Assembly (NCBI RefSeq): GCF_001949145.1
Contig: NW_019091570.1
Span: forward strand, 216,887-248,069
Length of the DNA: 31,183 nucleotides
Reading direction: 5' to 3'
DNA from: Acanthaster planci
Taxonomy: Eukaryota > Echinodermata > Asteroidea > Valvatida > Acanthasteridae
The notes under the pieces were generated by a model. That model saw only the letters and a program-made list of their open reading frames with translations, was not told the origin of the DNA and searched no databases. Of this stretch, positions 9,961-18,789 are shown piece by piece. Position numbers and translations under genes: made by a program. Within the stretch, counting starts at the first letter, position 1. Each line of letters opens with the position of its first letter.

Positions 9961-10026
9961 TCCATCAGGCAATTTGAAGAAATTACTTGTCCCGGACAAT
10001 CGGACAACCGTTAATATCTAGGCCTG
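9961..10026 (-). mobile_element. Possible single hAT-like transposon end
   Basis: Read on the minus strand from 10026, the sequence starts CAGGCCTAGATATTAACGG. It continues with self-complementary TTGTCCG and GTCCGGGACAAG blocks, a layout I know from hAT-like MITE termini (CAGG start, ATTAAC, then a GTCCGGGACAAG block). The 8 bases outside it (CTTTCAAT) are not found next to any matching left end in the window, so the other half is missing or the call is wrong. Confidence 0.3.
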
Positions 10027-11280
10027 CTTTCAATCAAAAATTGTTATACGGAAGCATTGCACAGTGTATTCATCCACTCTTAGTCCTGGCCGCTACAGTC
10101 CAACATGGACACCTGTCAGATATACTGTACAGATATTAATAGAGCACCCTAATTAGAGCATAAAAATGCATAAAAATTTATAGAGTGTTGCAACTGTGGA
10201 TATTCATGACTTCCAACTGTCCATGATTTAAGGGTATTCTCGTAGTTGTCCACGATTGAAGGACTTCCAAATGCACAAACACCCACCAATATAGGCCTAC
10301 ATTTGCAGAAAATTGAAAAACATACTCAACGCATGGCAACATTTCTGATAGCATGTGCATGTATTTGATATGCCTTGTTTTTTTGCATACATGTACTTAC
10401 CCTGAAAAAAGTTGACGTAATCCCACGTTGTAAAACAGGTTCATGGTAACATAGAGAAAAGGAGAAATGAAACAATTGGTTAACAATGTACGGCATTTAC
10501 AGGTACATGTTTGTGTCCATGAGCCAATTCTACATGTATATTTCAAAATCCCAAGGTCTTTCGGGAACATAGCAGGCGTCAGTCAGCACATGGCCATGCT
10601 GATAGGACAGACAGTCACGCACACGCACAGCTGGATTGGGTTTTGCCAGTGTACCTCCACGTGATCTACATGTGGCATTTTGGAAAGGCATGCACCTTTT
10701 TCTATTGATTATTATTAAGGGCTACCACCGGTATGCCTACCCGAAACTTGTTTGGAAAAAGAAGCCAAAGAAACATCAGTCAAGTATTGAAACCATGTAG
10801 GCTTACTGACAGTTCTTCATTGTCTAGGATAAAGAATGCCTGTGCAATGCCCAGGTTTTAAACAATGGACCTCACACTTATGATCTTGAGGTGTGCCTAA
10901 CTTTGTCCAATTACCAGTTTCGCTTCAGGTTGGAATTTAATGGAATGGCTAGATAGAGTGTTTGCATGGTTGTCAATGTCATCCACTTGGCCTGCCTCCC
11001 TTTCATTCCATCATACCCATGTCCTTTCAACTCTAACCATTTTGCCCCATTGCCATGTCTCCCCATTTAGACTTCATCTCTTAGCCATTTTGCCCTTTTC
11101 TAGCTCTTTGCCGAGCCGTGATAGATGTTTGAAATCATGATTTATAGCCCTTGGTGGTGGAAAGTACTGGTTATGTTGTTTTTACATGTAGCGACATGTA
11201 CATGTAATGTTCCACTGAATTAAAGATCATCTCAATGCATGTATGTACATACACAGGAGTCCATCAAAACTACATGTATT
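10027..11280. other. Intergenic stretch with ACATGTAC words
   Basis: No coding frame with a recognisable domain. The density of palindromic ACATGTAC/TACATGTA words rises from about 10.39 kb onwards (for example near 10390, 10531 and 11204), in contrast with the transposon-derived DNA to the left. Confidence 0.4.
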
Positions 11281-11410
11281 CTACAAAACCCTTGAAACTG
11301 CACATTTGTGTTTCAGTTAAACATATTTTAATTTTCTGTTAGCAAGTTTTAACCCATTTTGTTGTGGGGGGTATGTGAATTACATTTCCATAATGAGCAA
11401 ACTATATGAC
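11281..11410 (+). repeat. Diverged dispersed repeat, copy 1
   Basis: Aligns by eye with 28255-28400 in the same orientation. Shared blocks include AAAACCCTTGAAA, GTTTCA, TTTAATTTT-like DNA, GTTTTAACCCAT versus ATTTTAACCCAT, and GAGCAAAACTAT versus GAGCAAACTAT. Identity is roughly 70%. The family is unknown and no coding capacity is seen. Confidence 0.5.
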
Positions 11411-11957
11411 ACTGACAATTACTTTTAGTTTACAAAGTAACTGTAGAAGAAAGGTTTAACCCTCAAAGAGCTGGTTGGTTTTCACCCATTGCACAGCCGA
11501 AGGGTGGAGGGAGTATTGCCGCTGCCCTATGAATTTGCTTTGTTCCACGCTCTTTTTATTTTTCAATTCCACATGCACATACATGTACATGCACTCTTCA
11601 TCATATTGGAGTTTTGTCTGTATGGTCGTTTGAAGTTCACAGGAACTCATACATCTGAAGAATGTAGATGTACATTGACAGAATAAAACTACCAGTTTCA
11701 AGCATGTACGCACGCACGCATAGTCATTGCATTGGTGGTACCTGTAGTACATGTATGTCAATGCATATACACAACCAAAAGTTGTTGGAAATCACAGTAA
11801 AAGCTACCAATAAAAGATAAAAACTACATGTACATGTAAACATGGCAGAAAACCACGAGTTAACGCAAAAAGAAAGCAAATGTTAATGGCTAGGAAAATC
11901 AAGAAGTGACAGCTACAAAACAGTGCCCTCATTACTTGCACACTATATACATGCTTT
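11411..11957. other. Intergenic stretch up to the ISL2EU-like element
   Basis: No gene recognised. Contains ACATGTACATG words at about 11579 and 11826. Confidence 0.4.
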
Positions 11958-11959
11958 TA

Positions 11960-11971
11960 TAGACCTTATGC
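11960..11971 (+). repeat. Left terminal inverted repeat of ISL2EU-like element
   Basis: TAGACCTTATGC, preceded by TA and followed after three bases by TGACGTC. Identical over 12 bases with the inverted right end. Confidence 0.8.
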
Positions 11972-12138
11972 CTTTGACGTCATCCATTCTTAGTAACCGT
12001 AGGGCACCCTCCCGAAAGGACAAGCAACCGTTCTGATCTGCGGTACGGTCACGGTTCGGTCACTTGCCACTCGGAACTTTGCCTCGTTGACTTTCTTGTA
12101 AGGCCACCTTATATTATTTGTGTCTGAAAACACTGAAT

Positions 12139-12345
12139 ATGGTAAATTTGTGTCTTCGGTTGCTCTAACCATAGTAAGAGATAAAGGAGTGTCCTTTTTC
12201 TGTATTCTGGCTGTGCTTGAACACCAAGGGGAGCACTCGGTAAACCTCTCTAAACTGCGGCGAGACAAGTGGCTGGCAAACATAACACGTGAAGAATGGC
12301 AACCGTCAAAATCATCACCCGTGTGTTCGGCCCACTTTGTCAGTG
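12139..12345 (+). pseudogene. THAP-type transposase, exon 1 (THAP zinc finger)
   Basis: Encodes the C2CH DNA-binding THAP domain expected to bind the element ends. An ATG at 12139 starts a frame reading MVNLCL. After a 1-base slip comes the second cysteine (GCSNHSK, 12158 on), and after a second slip within a GAGA run DKGVSFF. The latter frame then continues LSKLRRDKWLANI, TREEWQPSK and PVCSAHFVSG, the classical Trp-containing helix and Cys-x2-His end of THAP. Both zinc-ligand pairs are thus visible, but in three frames, so the exon is dead. It ends at a good donor (CAGTG|GTAAGTAGG) whose phase fits the acceptor at 13340/13341. The slips show loss of two and gain of one base relative to the expected frame. 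Confidence 0.8.
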
Positions 12346-13340
12346 GTAAGTAGGCCTACCATTGACAAAACTAATGCTTATAAATGTCCATTAAGCACGC
12401 TTCATCACGATCAAAAAGTTTCAGACGTGTTGGTCAAAGATGCATCACACAGTGCGTGTACACCTAATCTAAAAATTTGCATTTTTCGAAACAAGTGGAC
12501 TAGGCTTAGTCTTCGGCTTTGATGGTTCCAGCCAGCCATTTTGATGCAGCATTCCAAACAGCATGCCGAGACTCCAAAGGGAACCAGTGAAACCAAAGTC
12601 CAAGCCTAATCCTGGGCCTGATTAAATTCAACTACCCTTTGGTCATGGTGGTATGTAGTACCCTGTCTCGCTCACAGGTTTAGGTCATAGGCTAGTGATC
12701 CACATCTATGGTAAGGCCTAATACAAGCCTACCCTATGCCAGGGTTCATGATAGTTCACTCCTACCTCTGTGCTCTCAGTAACAACTGTCATGGGGGCTT
12801 TTCTCCATTGAAAAAATATCTGGTTAATTCTGGGGCCTTTAACTATTGAAAAAACTATTTGGTTGATGACCGGACATGTTTGTTTTAATTTTCCCATTGG
12901 TGAGTTTCCCAATTCATATACATGTACAACCTCATGAACAAATGTACATGTACATCACGCTGCATTTTATAAGGGGCTGTCAATCAGTCTACTATTTTCT
13001 TTGCGTGGCAGCAAATCTTACTTCTTTTGTCTTTTTACGGTACTTCTTCCATTAGCACTGAGCTGTTCTTCTACATTCACTGGTGAGATTGTTTCAAAAT
13101 AGGAAAGTTCAGTTGGCAATTTTACTTTGAATAATGCAATTGAGCTGAACAGTTGAACCAAGAGTAGTTGAGCTCAGCATTGGATGAGATTCCCTGGCTG
13201 TCTTTCTTTTTTATTTTTATGATTTTATTGAGGAGTTTATAGACTTTAATGAAAAACTGTTTGACATATCCAGGAAGAAGTTTGACCTGATTCATTTCAG
13301 ACACTGTTTCATTGTTTTTGTATAATTTCATGTTTAACAG
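12346..13340 (+). other. Intron of the THAP transposase gene
   Basis: 995 bases from GTAAGT to TTTAACAG. Joining the exons splits a glycine codon G|GA and gives a smooth protein transition (FVSG-KPAYLHQ), which supports both splice sites. The body is AT-rich, with ACATGTACATG words near 12945 and no coding signal. Confidence 0.7.
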
Positions 13341-14622
13341 GAAAACCAGCCTATTTACACCAAGTGGAACATTTTGACTGAGCCCCAACCAAGAACATGG
13401 GCTACACCAGAGCACCTCAGAACCAGGACATGTCAGCACGCCACAACAGGTTGAAGCAGCGGAAGAGGAAAGCAGATGATGTTGCAGCTGCACCAGCGCT
13501 GCTTGAGCTGCAGCAGACAGGCAAAAGAAACACTCATGGATTGGAAGAACCTCCGTTGACACAAGATATGGGAACAGCGACTCAGACCAGCTTGTCATCA
13601 AATGACATTACTGCCTTAGAGAAGAGAACTGACCACCTCGAAAGAGATAATATGGCACTTCGATCAGAATTGTCCGACATTAAGGCGCAACGTAAATCCT
13701 CAAGCCTTGATGAGAATGACTTCAAAGGGGACAATTCTAAACTCAAGTTCTACACAGGACTCCCTTGTTGGGGAACTTTTCTTGACCTGTTTAATCTTAT
13801 TGCCTCTACTCTGCCCAGCAGTGGAAAGCTTTCTCAATTCAATAGAGTGTTGCTTTTCCTAATGAAGATGTGATTAAATTTGTTTGATGAAGATTTGGGT
13901 TACAGGTTTGGAGTCAGCCAGTCGACTGTTTCAAGGAACTTCCATAGAATCCTTGACATAATGGCTGTTAAGTTGGATAGCATAATTCACTGGCCAGGTA
14001 GAGAATCCTTGAGGTTTAGCATGCCATGCTGCTTTCGAAGATTTTTCAAAAAATGTGCTGTGATAATAGATTGTACTGAGATTTTCATTGAGCAGCCACC
14101 TGACTTGCTAGCAAGGGCACATGTTTGGAGTAACTATAAACACCACTCTACTGTAAAATTCCTTATAGATATAACTCCATAGGGCTCGATATGTTTTGTA
14201 AGTAAGTGTTTGGGGGGACGAGCTAATGACACAGGAATCACACAAAACAGTGGAATTATAAACAAATTAATCCCAGGTGACTTGGTTATTGCTGATAGGG
14301 GCTTTTTGTCAGTGAATATTGTGGCATGGCAATGGCCGAAGTCAAAAGTCCTCCATTCACCAGAGGTAAAAAACAGTTAGAGAAGGTTGAGGTAGATTGG
14401 AGTCGGGAGCTGTCATGTGTGAGGATACATGTGGAACGTGTAATAGGAATGGTTAAGCAGAAGTATACCATCCTTCAAAACCAGTTACCAATAAAACTAG
14501 TTAGTAATGGAGCATCTATGGAAGCTACATGTACTGTGGACAAAATGGTGAAAGTTGTTTGTGCCCTTGTTAATCTCTGCCCAGGGGTAGTTCAAACTGA
14601 AAAACTTTCAGAAACACATTAA
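13341..14622 (+). pseudogene. THAP-type transposase, exon 2 (DDE_Tnp_4 core)
   Basis: The catalytic part of a DDE transposase of the DDE_Tnp_4 family. After KPAYLHQVEHFD the exon encodes a basic linker, a coiled-coil-like segment (ALEKRTDHLERDNMALRSEL) and an N-terminal conserved block (LKFYTGLPCW). Next come a helix-turn-helix (YRFGVSQSTVSRNF) and the catalytic acids: Asp in VIIDCTEIFIE (14069-14071), Asp in VIADRGF (14294-14296) and Glu in HVERVIGM (14434-14436). It ends with NLCPGVVQ. Lesions are a TGA at 13379-13381, a TGA at 13871-13873 (probably a decayed CGA arginine codon), a TAG at 14180-14182, and a frameshift between about 14300 and 14340. The three acids are all retained despite this. 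The length matches a full-length transposase, so decay is by point lesions rather than truncation. Confidence 0.87.
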
Positions 14623-14981
14623 ATTCCTGATTAGAACAGTGTATGTTAAGATAGTTTTTCTAATAATCATGCTTATCAATTCTAAGAAGCGATTAATTTC
14701 TGTGCAGCACTAAAATTTGACAGCCTATACAAGTTGTTGCCCTACGATTGCATAAGATTGCAATTAATTGGATGTTTTGAAACCTCATAAAAGTGGTTCT
14801 GCGCCCAGAACTTGCCATGATCTGCAACTAAGTTATTTTCAAATGTAAAAACAAAAACTCAACAACCAAGAATAGTGGCTGAAATATCAAGATCATTTAT
14901 TTCATCTTCCTGAACTGGCATCATCATTTATATACATGTGTACGTTTTGAAGGGTTATTATTAAATTAAATTATTTGTATG
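14623..14981. other. Region between transposase stop and assembly gap
   Basis: AT-rich 3' flank of the transposase gene with no coding signal seen. It contains TATACATGTGTAC near 14932. Confidence 0.4.
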
Positions 14982-15187
14982 NNNNNNNNNNNNNNNNNNN
15001 NNNNNNNNNNNNNNNNNNNNNNNNNNNNNNNNNNNNNNNNNNNNNNNNNNNNNNNNNNNNNNNNNNNNNNNNNNNNNNNNNNNNNNNNNNNNNNNNNNNN
15101 NNNNNNNNNNNNNNNNNNNNNNNNNNNNNNNNNNNNNNNNNNNNNNNNNNNNNNNNNNNNNNNNNNNNNNNNNNNNNNNNNNNNNNN
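14982..15187. other. Assembly gap (206 N)
   Basis: Run of unknown bases. It is directly followed by a GGGTGGGGGGGG tract, which may explain the failure to close it. Frames spanning it are not meaningful. Confidence 0.99.
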
Positions 15188-15204
15188 TGGGTGGGGGGGG
15201 AGTC

Positions 15205-15390
15205 TTAGGGTATGGAGGACCCATCAGACCGGGAGGTGAGGAGGGGCTGCCAGATATCGCTGATGGAGAAACCGATGTCTTGAGGTACGGTGGGGTGCTT
15301 GGAGATTTCCAAGGCTTCTCTAATGCGTCTTGGGTACCACTGTTCAATGTTGGCGATGAGGTGGGCTTCTTCCCAGTTGATGGTGTGCTT
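15205..15390 (-). pseudogene. C-terminal scrap of a GIY-YIG-like retroelement nuclease
   Basis: A minus-strand frame reads KHTINWEEAHLIA, then EQWYPRRIREALEI and GFSISDIWQPLL, closing at a TAA (15205-15207). The pattern HxIxW...A, then RRIxEALEI, then a W-x-PLL end resembles the C-terminal side of GIY-YIG endonucleases attached to Penelope-like and some other retroelements. Only this tail is present; the GIY-YIG core motif itself is not seen, so the assignment is tentative. The frame is continuous with the YqaJ exon fragment upstream at 15408-15450, giving an accidental-looking fusion inside the ISL2EU-like element. Confidence 0.45.
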
Positions 15391-15407
15391 AGGGCTTTCC
15401 TGACAGC

Positions 15408-15450
15408 AATATGCATCCCTTGCTTCCTTCTCATGATCACATCCCCCCCC
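15408..15450 (-). other. YqaJ gene exon 6 (partial)
   Basis: After an acceptor CACAG at 15451-15455 comes a run of 8 G, then the frame GCDHEKEARDAY, the expected continuation of YqaJ with its conserved Glu. The G run is two bases longer than phase allows, a likely slippage. Homology then breaks into the GIY-YIG-like scrap, so the metal-binding D and ExK motifs are missing. Confidence 0.6.
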
Positions 15451-15876
15451 CTGTGATTAGAAATTGAAATGTAACAAAATAAAGAAAAAGATATTGTAAG
15501 AAGGAATTCCATGAAAAAAAGTTTACCTTGGATGCTGTTACCACTACAATAGAGAACAGGAAATGATTGGTAAACACCAAACAAAGAACGTACATGTACA
15601 TGTATAGGACAGTAAGGGGGAAAACCAAAAAGGTCTATAATTTATACAGTGAAATACAAATGCCAACAAAATCTAGAAAAAACTACTGCGAACTGCTTGC
15701 CGACTAAAATGACGCTCATTATTCCAATCCATTGTCATCCTTTTCAACAGTTTGTAATGTAACATATTTTATTAATTGTCAATTTCAAAATATCCAAGCT
15801 GGCAATTCCAAATCCCCCCCCTGTGACCTGGGTTTTTACCTTATGTCACTATATAACAAACACAGTACACATGTAC

Positions 15877-16067
15877 CTTGTTGCTGCAATTGAGAACCGA
15901 AATGCCTCTGGATAGCACATTTTCTTGATGAGACTTGCTGATGACATGGCACGATTTGTTCTTGCAGCACTTTTGAAATTTGAAGCAGTAATACGACCAG
16001 CTGTCTGGGCCAACCAGATCTTGCAGTTAGCCAGACCTTTAGTTCCCTCTTCCATAACTTGACAATG
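15877..16067 (-). other. YqaJ gene exon 5 (YqaJ start)
   Basis: Bounded by TAG|CAT (acceptor, phase 0) and ACAAG|GTACAT (donor). It carries WLAQTAGRITASNFKSAART and the downstream block AMSSASLIKKMCYPEAF plus IAATR, the N-terminal signature of YqaJ domains. The frame is open throughout. Confidence 0.75.
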
Positions 16068-16573
16068 CTATGTTGTTATCTGTGTTGAACAGAAAATAGA
16101 CTTTGGCTCAATACATTTGTTACCACATTCATCTTTTCACGGAACAAATATTTTCATCATATCAAGAGACTAAAACTGGTAATCAAAAAAAGTATTTTTA
16201 GCTCTAAAAATTATCCCTTTTTTCTTGGAGGCATTCTATCAGCACACTTATTTAAAAAACTGATTTGAACTGTTGGTCATGTATTTAGCCCCATACCTCG
16301 AGTGAGTGATCTAGTCTCAGTTGGGCATGCTTGCTGTAATGCAAATGAAAGTCTGACTTCTGAAAAACTGTTCAAATTATTGTTATTGCTTAAATTATTG
16401 AAGGCTTATATTCTCCATTCAAGGAGGCTAAAACTGTTTCAGAACAACCATTCTTGATTTTGGATGTATTCTTTAGGTTTAAAGGCCATTTACCCATGTG
16501 ACAAACATGTAGTGAAATTACAAGAGGCAAGTTTTCAAAAGTGACAAGAGTTCTGCTGGGTGGAAAACTGTAC

Positions 16574-16882
16574 CTTTACTGAGTCACTGACAGTAGCACG
16601 TTTCTGAAGAAGTTGAGGGTAAGTCAGGTCCAAACTGTCTGGGTCATAGAGAGATGAGAGGGCCTTTGGGTACTTGTCAGTAGCAGAAGGGGGAATAAAT
16701 TCTTGGGCATATGCATCCATGACACGAACAACTGGCCGAGCTGATACTTGCTGGAGAGATGCATGGAATACGGCCAGTTCATCTGATGTAGGGGGTGCTA
16801 TAGCAGCTTCTGTCTGAGGTTTCTTGCAGGTACTTGTTGAAGGCTTTCTGAAATTGATGTGTTTCACTTCTGCAGCACATAC
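16574..16882 (-). other. YqaJ gene exon 4 (spacer domain)
   Basis: Acceptor TTACAG|GTATGT and donor AAG|GTACAG bracket an open frame. It begins VCAAEVKHINFRKPS and includes the block YAQEFIPP, then LSSLYDPDSLDLTYPQLL. This segment links SWIM and YqaJ regions in these proteins. Phase agrees with both neighbouring exons. Confidence 0.7.
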
Positions 16883-17060
16883 CTGTAATTGAAAAAAATG
16901 GGGATATATTCAATGATTGGGCACATTATGCAAGAAATAACATCTGCATAAGGGCTTCTATATTGGAAGTTTATGAGAAGTAGTTTCAGATTGTGATTAT
17001 CGTTGCCTAAACCAGCCATTTTTCCATATTACAAGAATACTTTCCTCATCTTTTTCTTAC

Positions 17061-17189
17061 ATTTCTTTTTGCTGGTAGCCATGCACACTTCTGAGAAGTA
17101 CAGGCATCTGATCCTGGAGCTTTCCTCAACTGGTTGGCTTTTACAACACTTGATGTTAATGCAGCAACATGGCTATAGGTTCTCCCAAT
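17061..17189 (-). other. YqaJ gene exon 3 (second half of SWIM, Cys-rich linker)
   Basis: Acceptor TTGCAG|ATTGGG and donor AAAT|GTAAGA. The frame reads YSHVAALTSSVVKANQL and ACTSQKCAWLPAKRN. In SWIM fingers the third and fourth ligands are Cys-x-His. Here the Cys is Tyr (YSH). A one-base loss just before it shifts the frame relative to exon 2. Confidence 0.7.
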
Positions 17190-17380
17190 CTGCAAGGGTA
17201 GTAGATAACAATTGATAAAGACAAACATTGTATATCAGAAAGGTCAGTTTGCCTAACAGACATATCACTCAGACAACCAGGGTCATTTATTAGTCATACA
17301 CATGAATATTTTTCACTTTACAGGCGACCTGCCAATCAGGAAAATATTTTTCCGCTAAGTGACATCAACATGTATCTTAC

Positions 17381-17598
17381 CCGGCCATGCATGTACAGTG
17401 TGCAGCTATAATTTCTCCACACTTCTCAGCAGCAAACCATGGAACCAGAGGGGTTGCTGTCATTCTCTGGCTGTGTTTCACCCTGCCAATCACCACATAT
17501 ATGGTCTTCCCGGACCCAGATTGGTATGTGTGAAGTCGTATATCGTGGACCCATCCAGCCTTGACCAAACAATCTGATCCTGTCATGGATTACCATGC
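17381..17598 (-). other. YqaJ gene exon 2 (first half of SWIM)
   Basis: Acceptor TTGCAG|GCATGG and donor GCCGG|GTAAGA. It contains VKAGWVHDIRLHTY, then RVKHSQRMTATPLVPWFAAEK and the SWIM CxC pair in HCTCMAG. An in-frame TAA lies in the third codon of the exon. Confidence 0.72.
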
Positions 17599-18204
17599 CT
17601 GCAATTTATGGAGGGAAAAGTGCAGCTTACAAACTAAAGAAAAATTTTCTGTCCAACTGCAACATCACTTTGCCTACAGAAAATTTCTTCTTCCTTGCTG
17701 GACTAAAACTATTAACATTTCCTGATAGGTCCTAGTATAATCTAGGCTTCCAACTATACAGTAATTCACCAACCATGCCAACAGTTAACAGACACTGTTA
17801 GGGGGGGCTAATTACTAACGTTATAGTTACTGAGTTAGGAGCAGCAATAACTAGAGGGAATGCATTTTGTGGCAAGGCTGGCATGACTAGAGCCTATAGA
17901 GCAAGCTTTTCCTGGAGGGGCTTGAGTAAACCCTAGATTGTGACTAGATTGAAAACAAGAAAAAACAGCCTGATTCCGCCTTGGTGCAGTCAGTAGGCCA
18001 CAGATCTGGCTGTTTTCAGACTGAATTTGGTGGGGATCAAGTTCAGTTACAAAATTTAAACTGAAGTTAAACTAGAAAGGATCAACGTTCATGACGTTTT
18101 GGAAATTCGTTCTCTAATTCCTTTCTTTCTCTTCTTAGGTTAAATTAAATTAAAACAGACCTAGGCAAACAAGTTTTTACTAGAAAAAGCAGGAGTAATC
18201 TTAC

Positions 18205-18404
18205 TCTTATGTCTTCTTTGTGTGCTGGCTCAGAGTTGAAATCATGTAGATGTACATGTCGTTCCACTGCACGTCAGGAATTATTTCCGGTGCAGCCTCC
18301 AGCTTTTTTGTGTTGATCTGATACGGGTCCTGTTTCAGGTTACATGCCTCTAATTTAGAAGCACCCATCAAGCCTTTAGCATAGGCAGACAAAAAATCTG
18401 ACAT
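18205..18404 (-). other. YqaJ gene exon 1 (N-terminus)
   Basis: Starts at an ATG (18402-18404): MSDFLSAYAKGLMGASKLEA, then DPYQI and PDVQWNDMYIYM, a block conserved in this protein family. A one-base loss near the end puts a TAA in frame just before the donor AAGA|GTAAGA. Confidence 0.72.
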
Positions 18405-18587
18405 GGTAACAGTGAGGGAAACAAAGTATTGCTATGTGAAATACGCTCTTTATTCAGACTTTGCACCGTGCGATTCCCGGTATAACATGTACTTGCACTA
18501 GTTTGCGTTAGCACACGCACTTCAACGAAAGCGCTTGACCTCGAAGATGGCGACACCATTTGTCGCTAAGTTGGCAGAGACGTCAGT

Positions 18588-18599
18588 GCATAAGGTCTA
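18588..18599 (-). repeat. Right terminal inverted repeat of ISL2EU-like element
   Basis: GCATAAGGTCTA on the plus strand, exact inverse of 11960-11971, preceded inside by GACGTCA. Confidence 0.8.
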
Positions 18600-18629
18600 C
18601 ATACTGCCATTGCACATGTTGTAAATGAC

Positions 18630-18654
18630 ACATGTTGAAAGTGTTTCAACATGT
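18630..18654. repeat. Perfect 11-bp stem hairpin
   Basis: ACATGTTGAAA (18630-18640), loop GTG, then TTTCAACATGT (18644-18654). All 11 pairs match. It lies 30 bases outside the ISL2EU-like element. No T tract or gene makes it a clear terminator. Confidence 0.7.
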
Positions 18655-18789
18655 AAAGAAAAAAATTCAGTCTAAAATTTCCTGAACTGAGTAGGCTGTT
18701 TCCTGAAATCTTCAACAATGCCTCTACAATGCTACCCCCCCTCAGGTAACCTTATTTTCCCAATTTAAATAAAAGTGCCATGTATACAA

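Larger units (their letters stand above)
15408..18404 (-). pseudogene. SWIM/YqaJ-domain accessory gene of the ISL2EU-like element
   Basis: Six minus-strand exons with GT-AG boundaries can be placed: 18404-18205, 17598-17381, 17189-17061, 16882-16574, 16067-15877 and 15450 onward. In order they encode a conserved N-terminus, a SWIM zinc finger, a Cys-rich linker, a spacer domain and the start of a YqaJ-type exonuclease. YqaJ proteins are recombinases/nucleases of the lambda-exonuclease fold, and SWIM fingers bind DNA or protein. Such a protein accompanies ISL2EU transposases, but its role in transposition is not settled. The gene converges on the transposase. Frameshifts in exons 1 and 3, a stop in exon 2, loss of a SWIM cysteine and loss of the second half of the nuclease domain show it is inactive. 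Confidence 0.78.
11960..18599. mobile_element. ISL2EU-like two-gene DNA transposon, 6.6 kb
   Basis: The terminal inverted repeats begin TAGACCTTATGC at both ends (11960-11971 and 18588-18599, 12 of 12). They continue with a similar TGACGTC block a few bases further in. The left flank is TA (11958-11959) and the right flank CA (18600-18601), consistent with a 2-bp TA duplication in which one base has mutated. Two converging genes fill the interior. On the plus strand is a THAP-type DDE transposase (exons 12139-12345 and 13341-14622). On the minus strand is a SWIM/YqaJ-domain protein (18404 down to about 15400). A THAP transposase paired with a YqaJ nuclease is, to my knowledge, the gene content of ISL2EU elements. 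Both genes are inactivated, and the centre includes an assembly gap and a foreign GIY-YIG-like scrap. Confidence 0.8.

Noticed and set aside
13122-13601. 159-codon minus-strand frame opposite the transposase
   Set aside because: It lies antisense to the THAP transposase exon 2 and its intron. The plus strand explains the sequence fully.
14961-15584. Long minus-strand frame through the gap, Pro/Ser-rich
   Set aside because: One third of it is N, and the adjacent frame carries the real YqaJ and GIY-YIG-like homology. The Pro-rich reading is a shadow.
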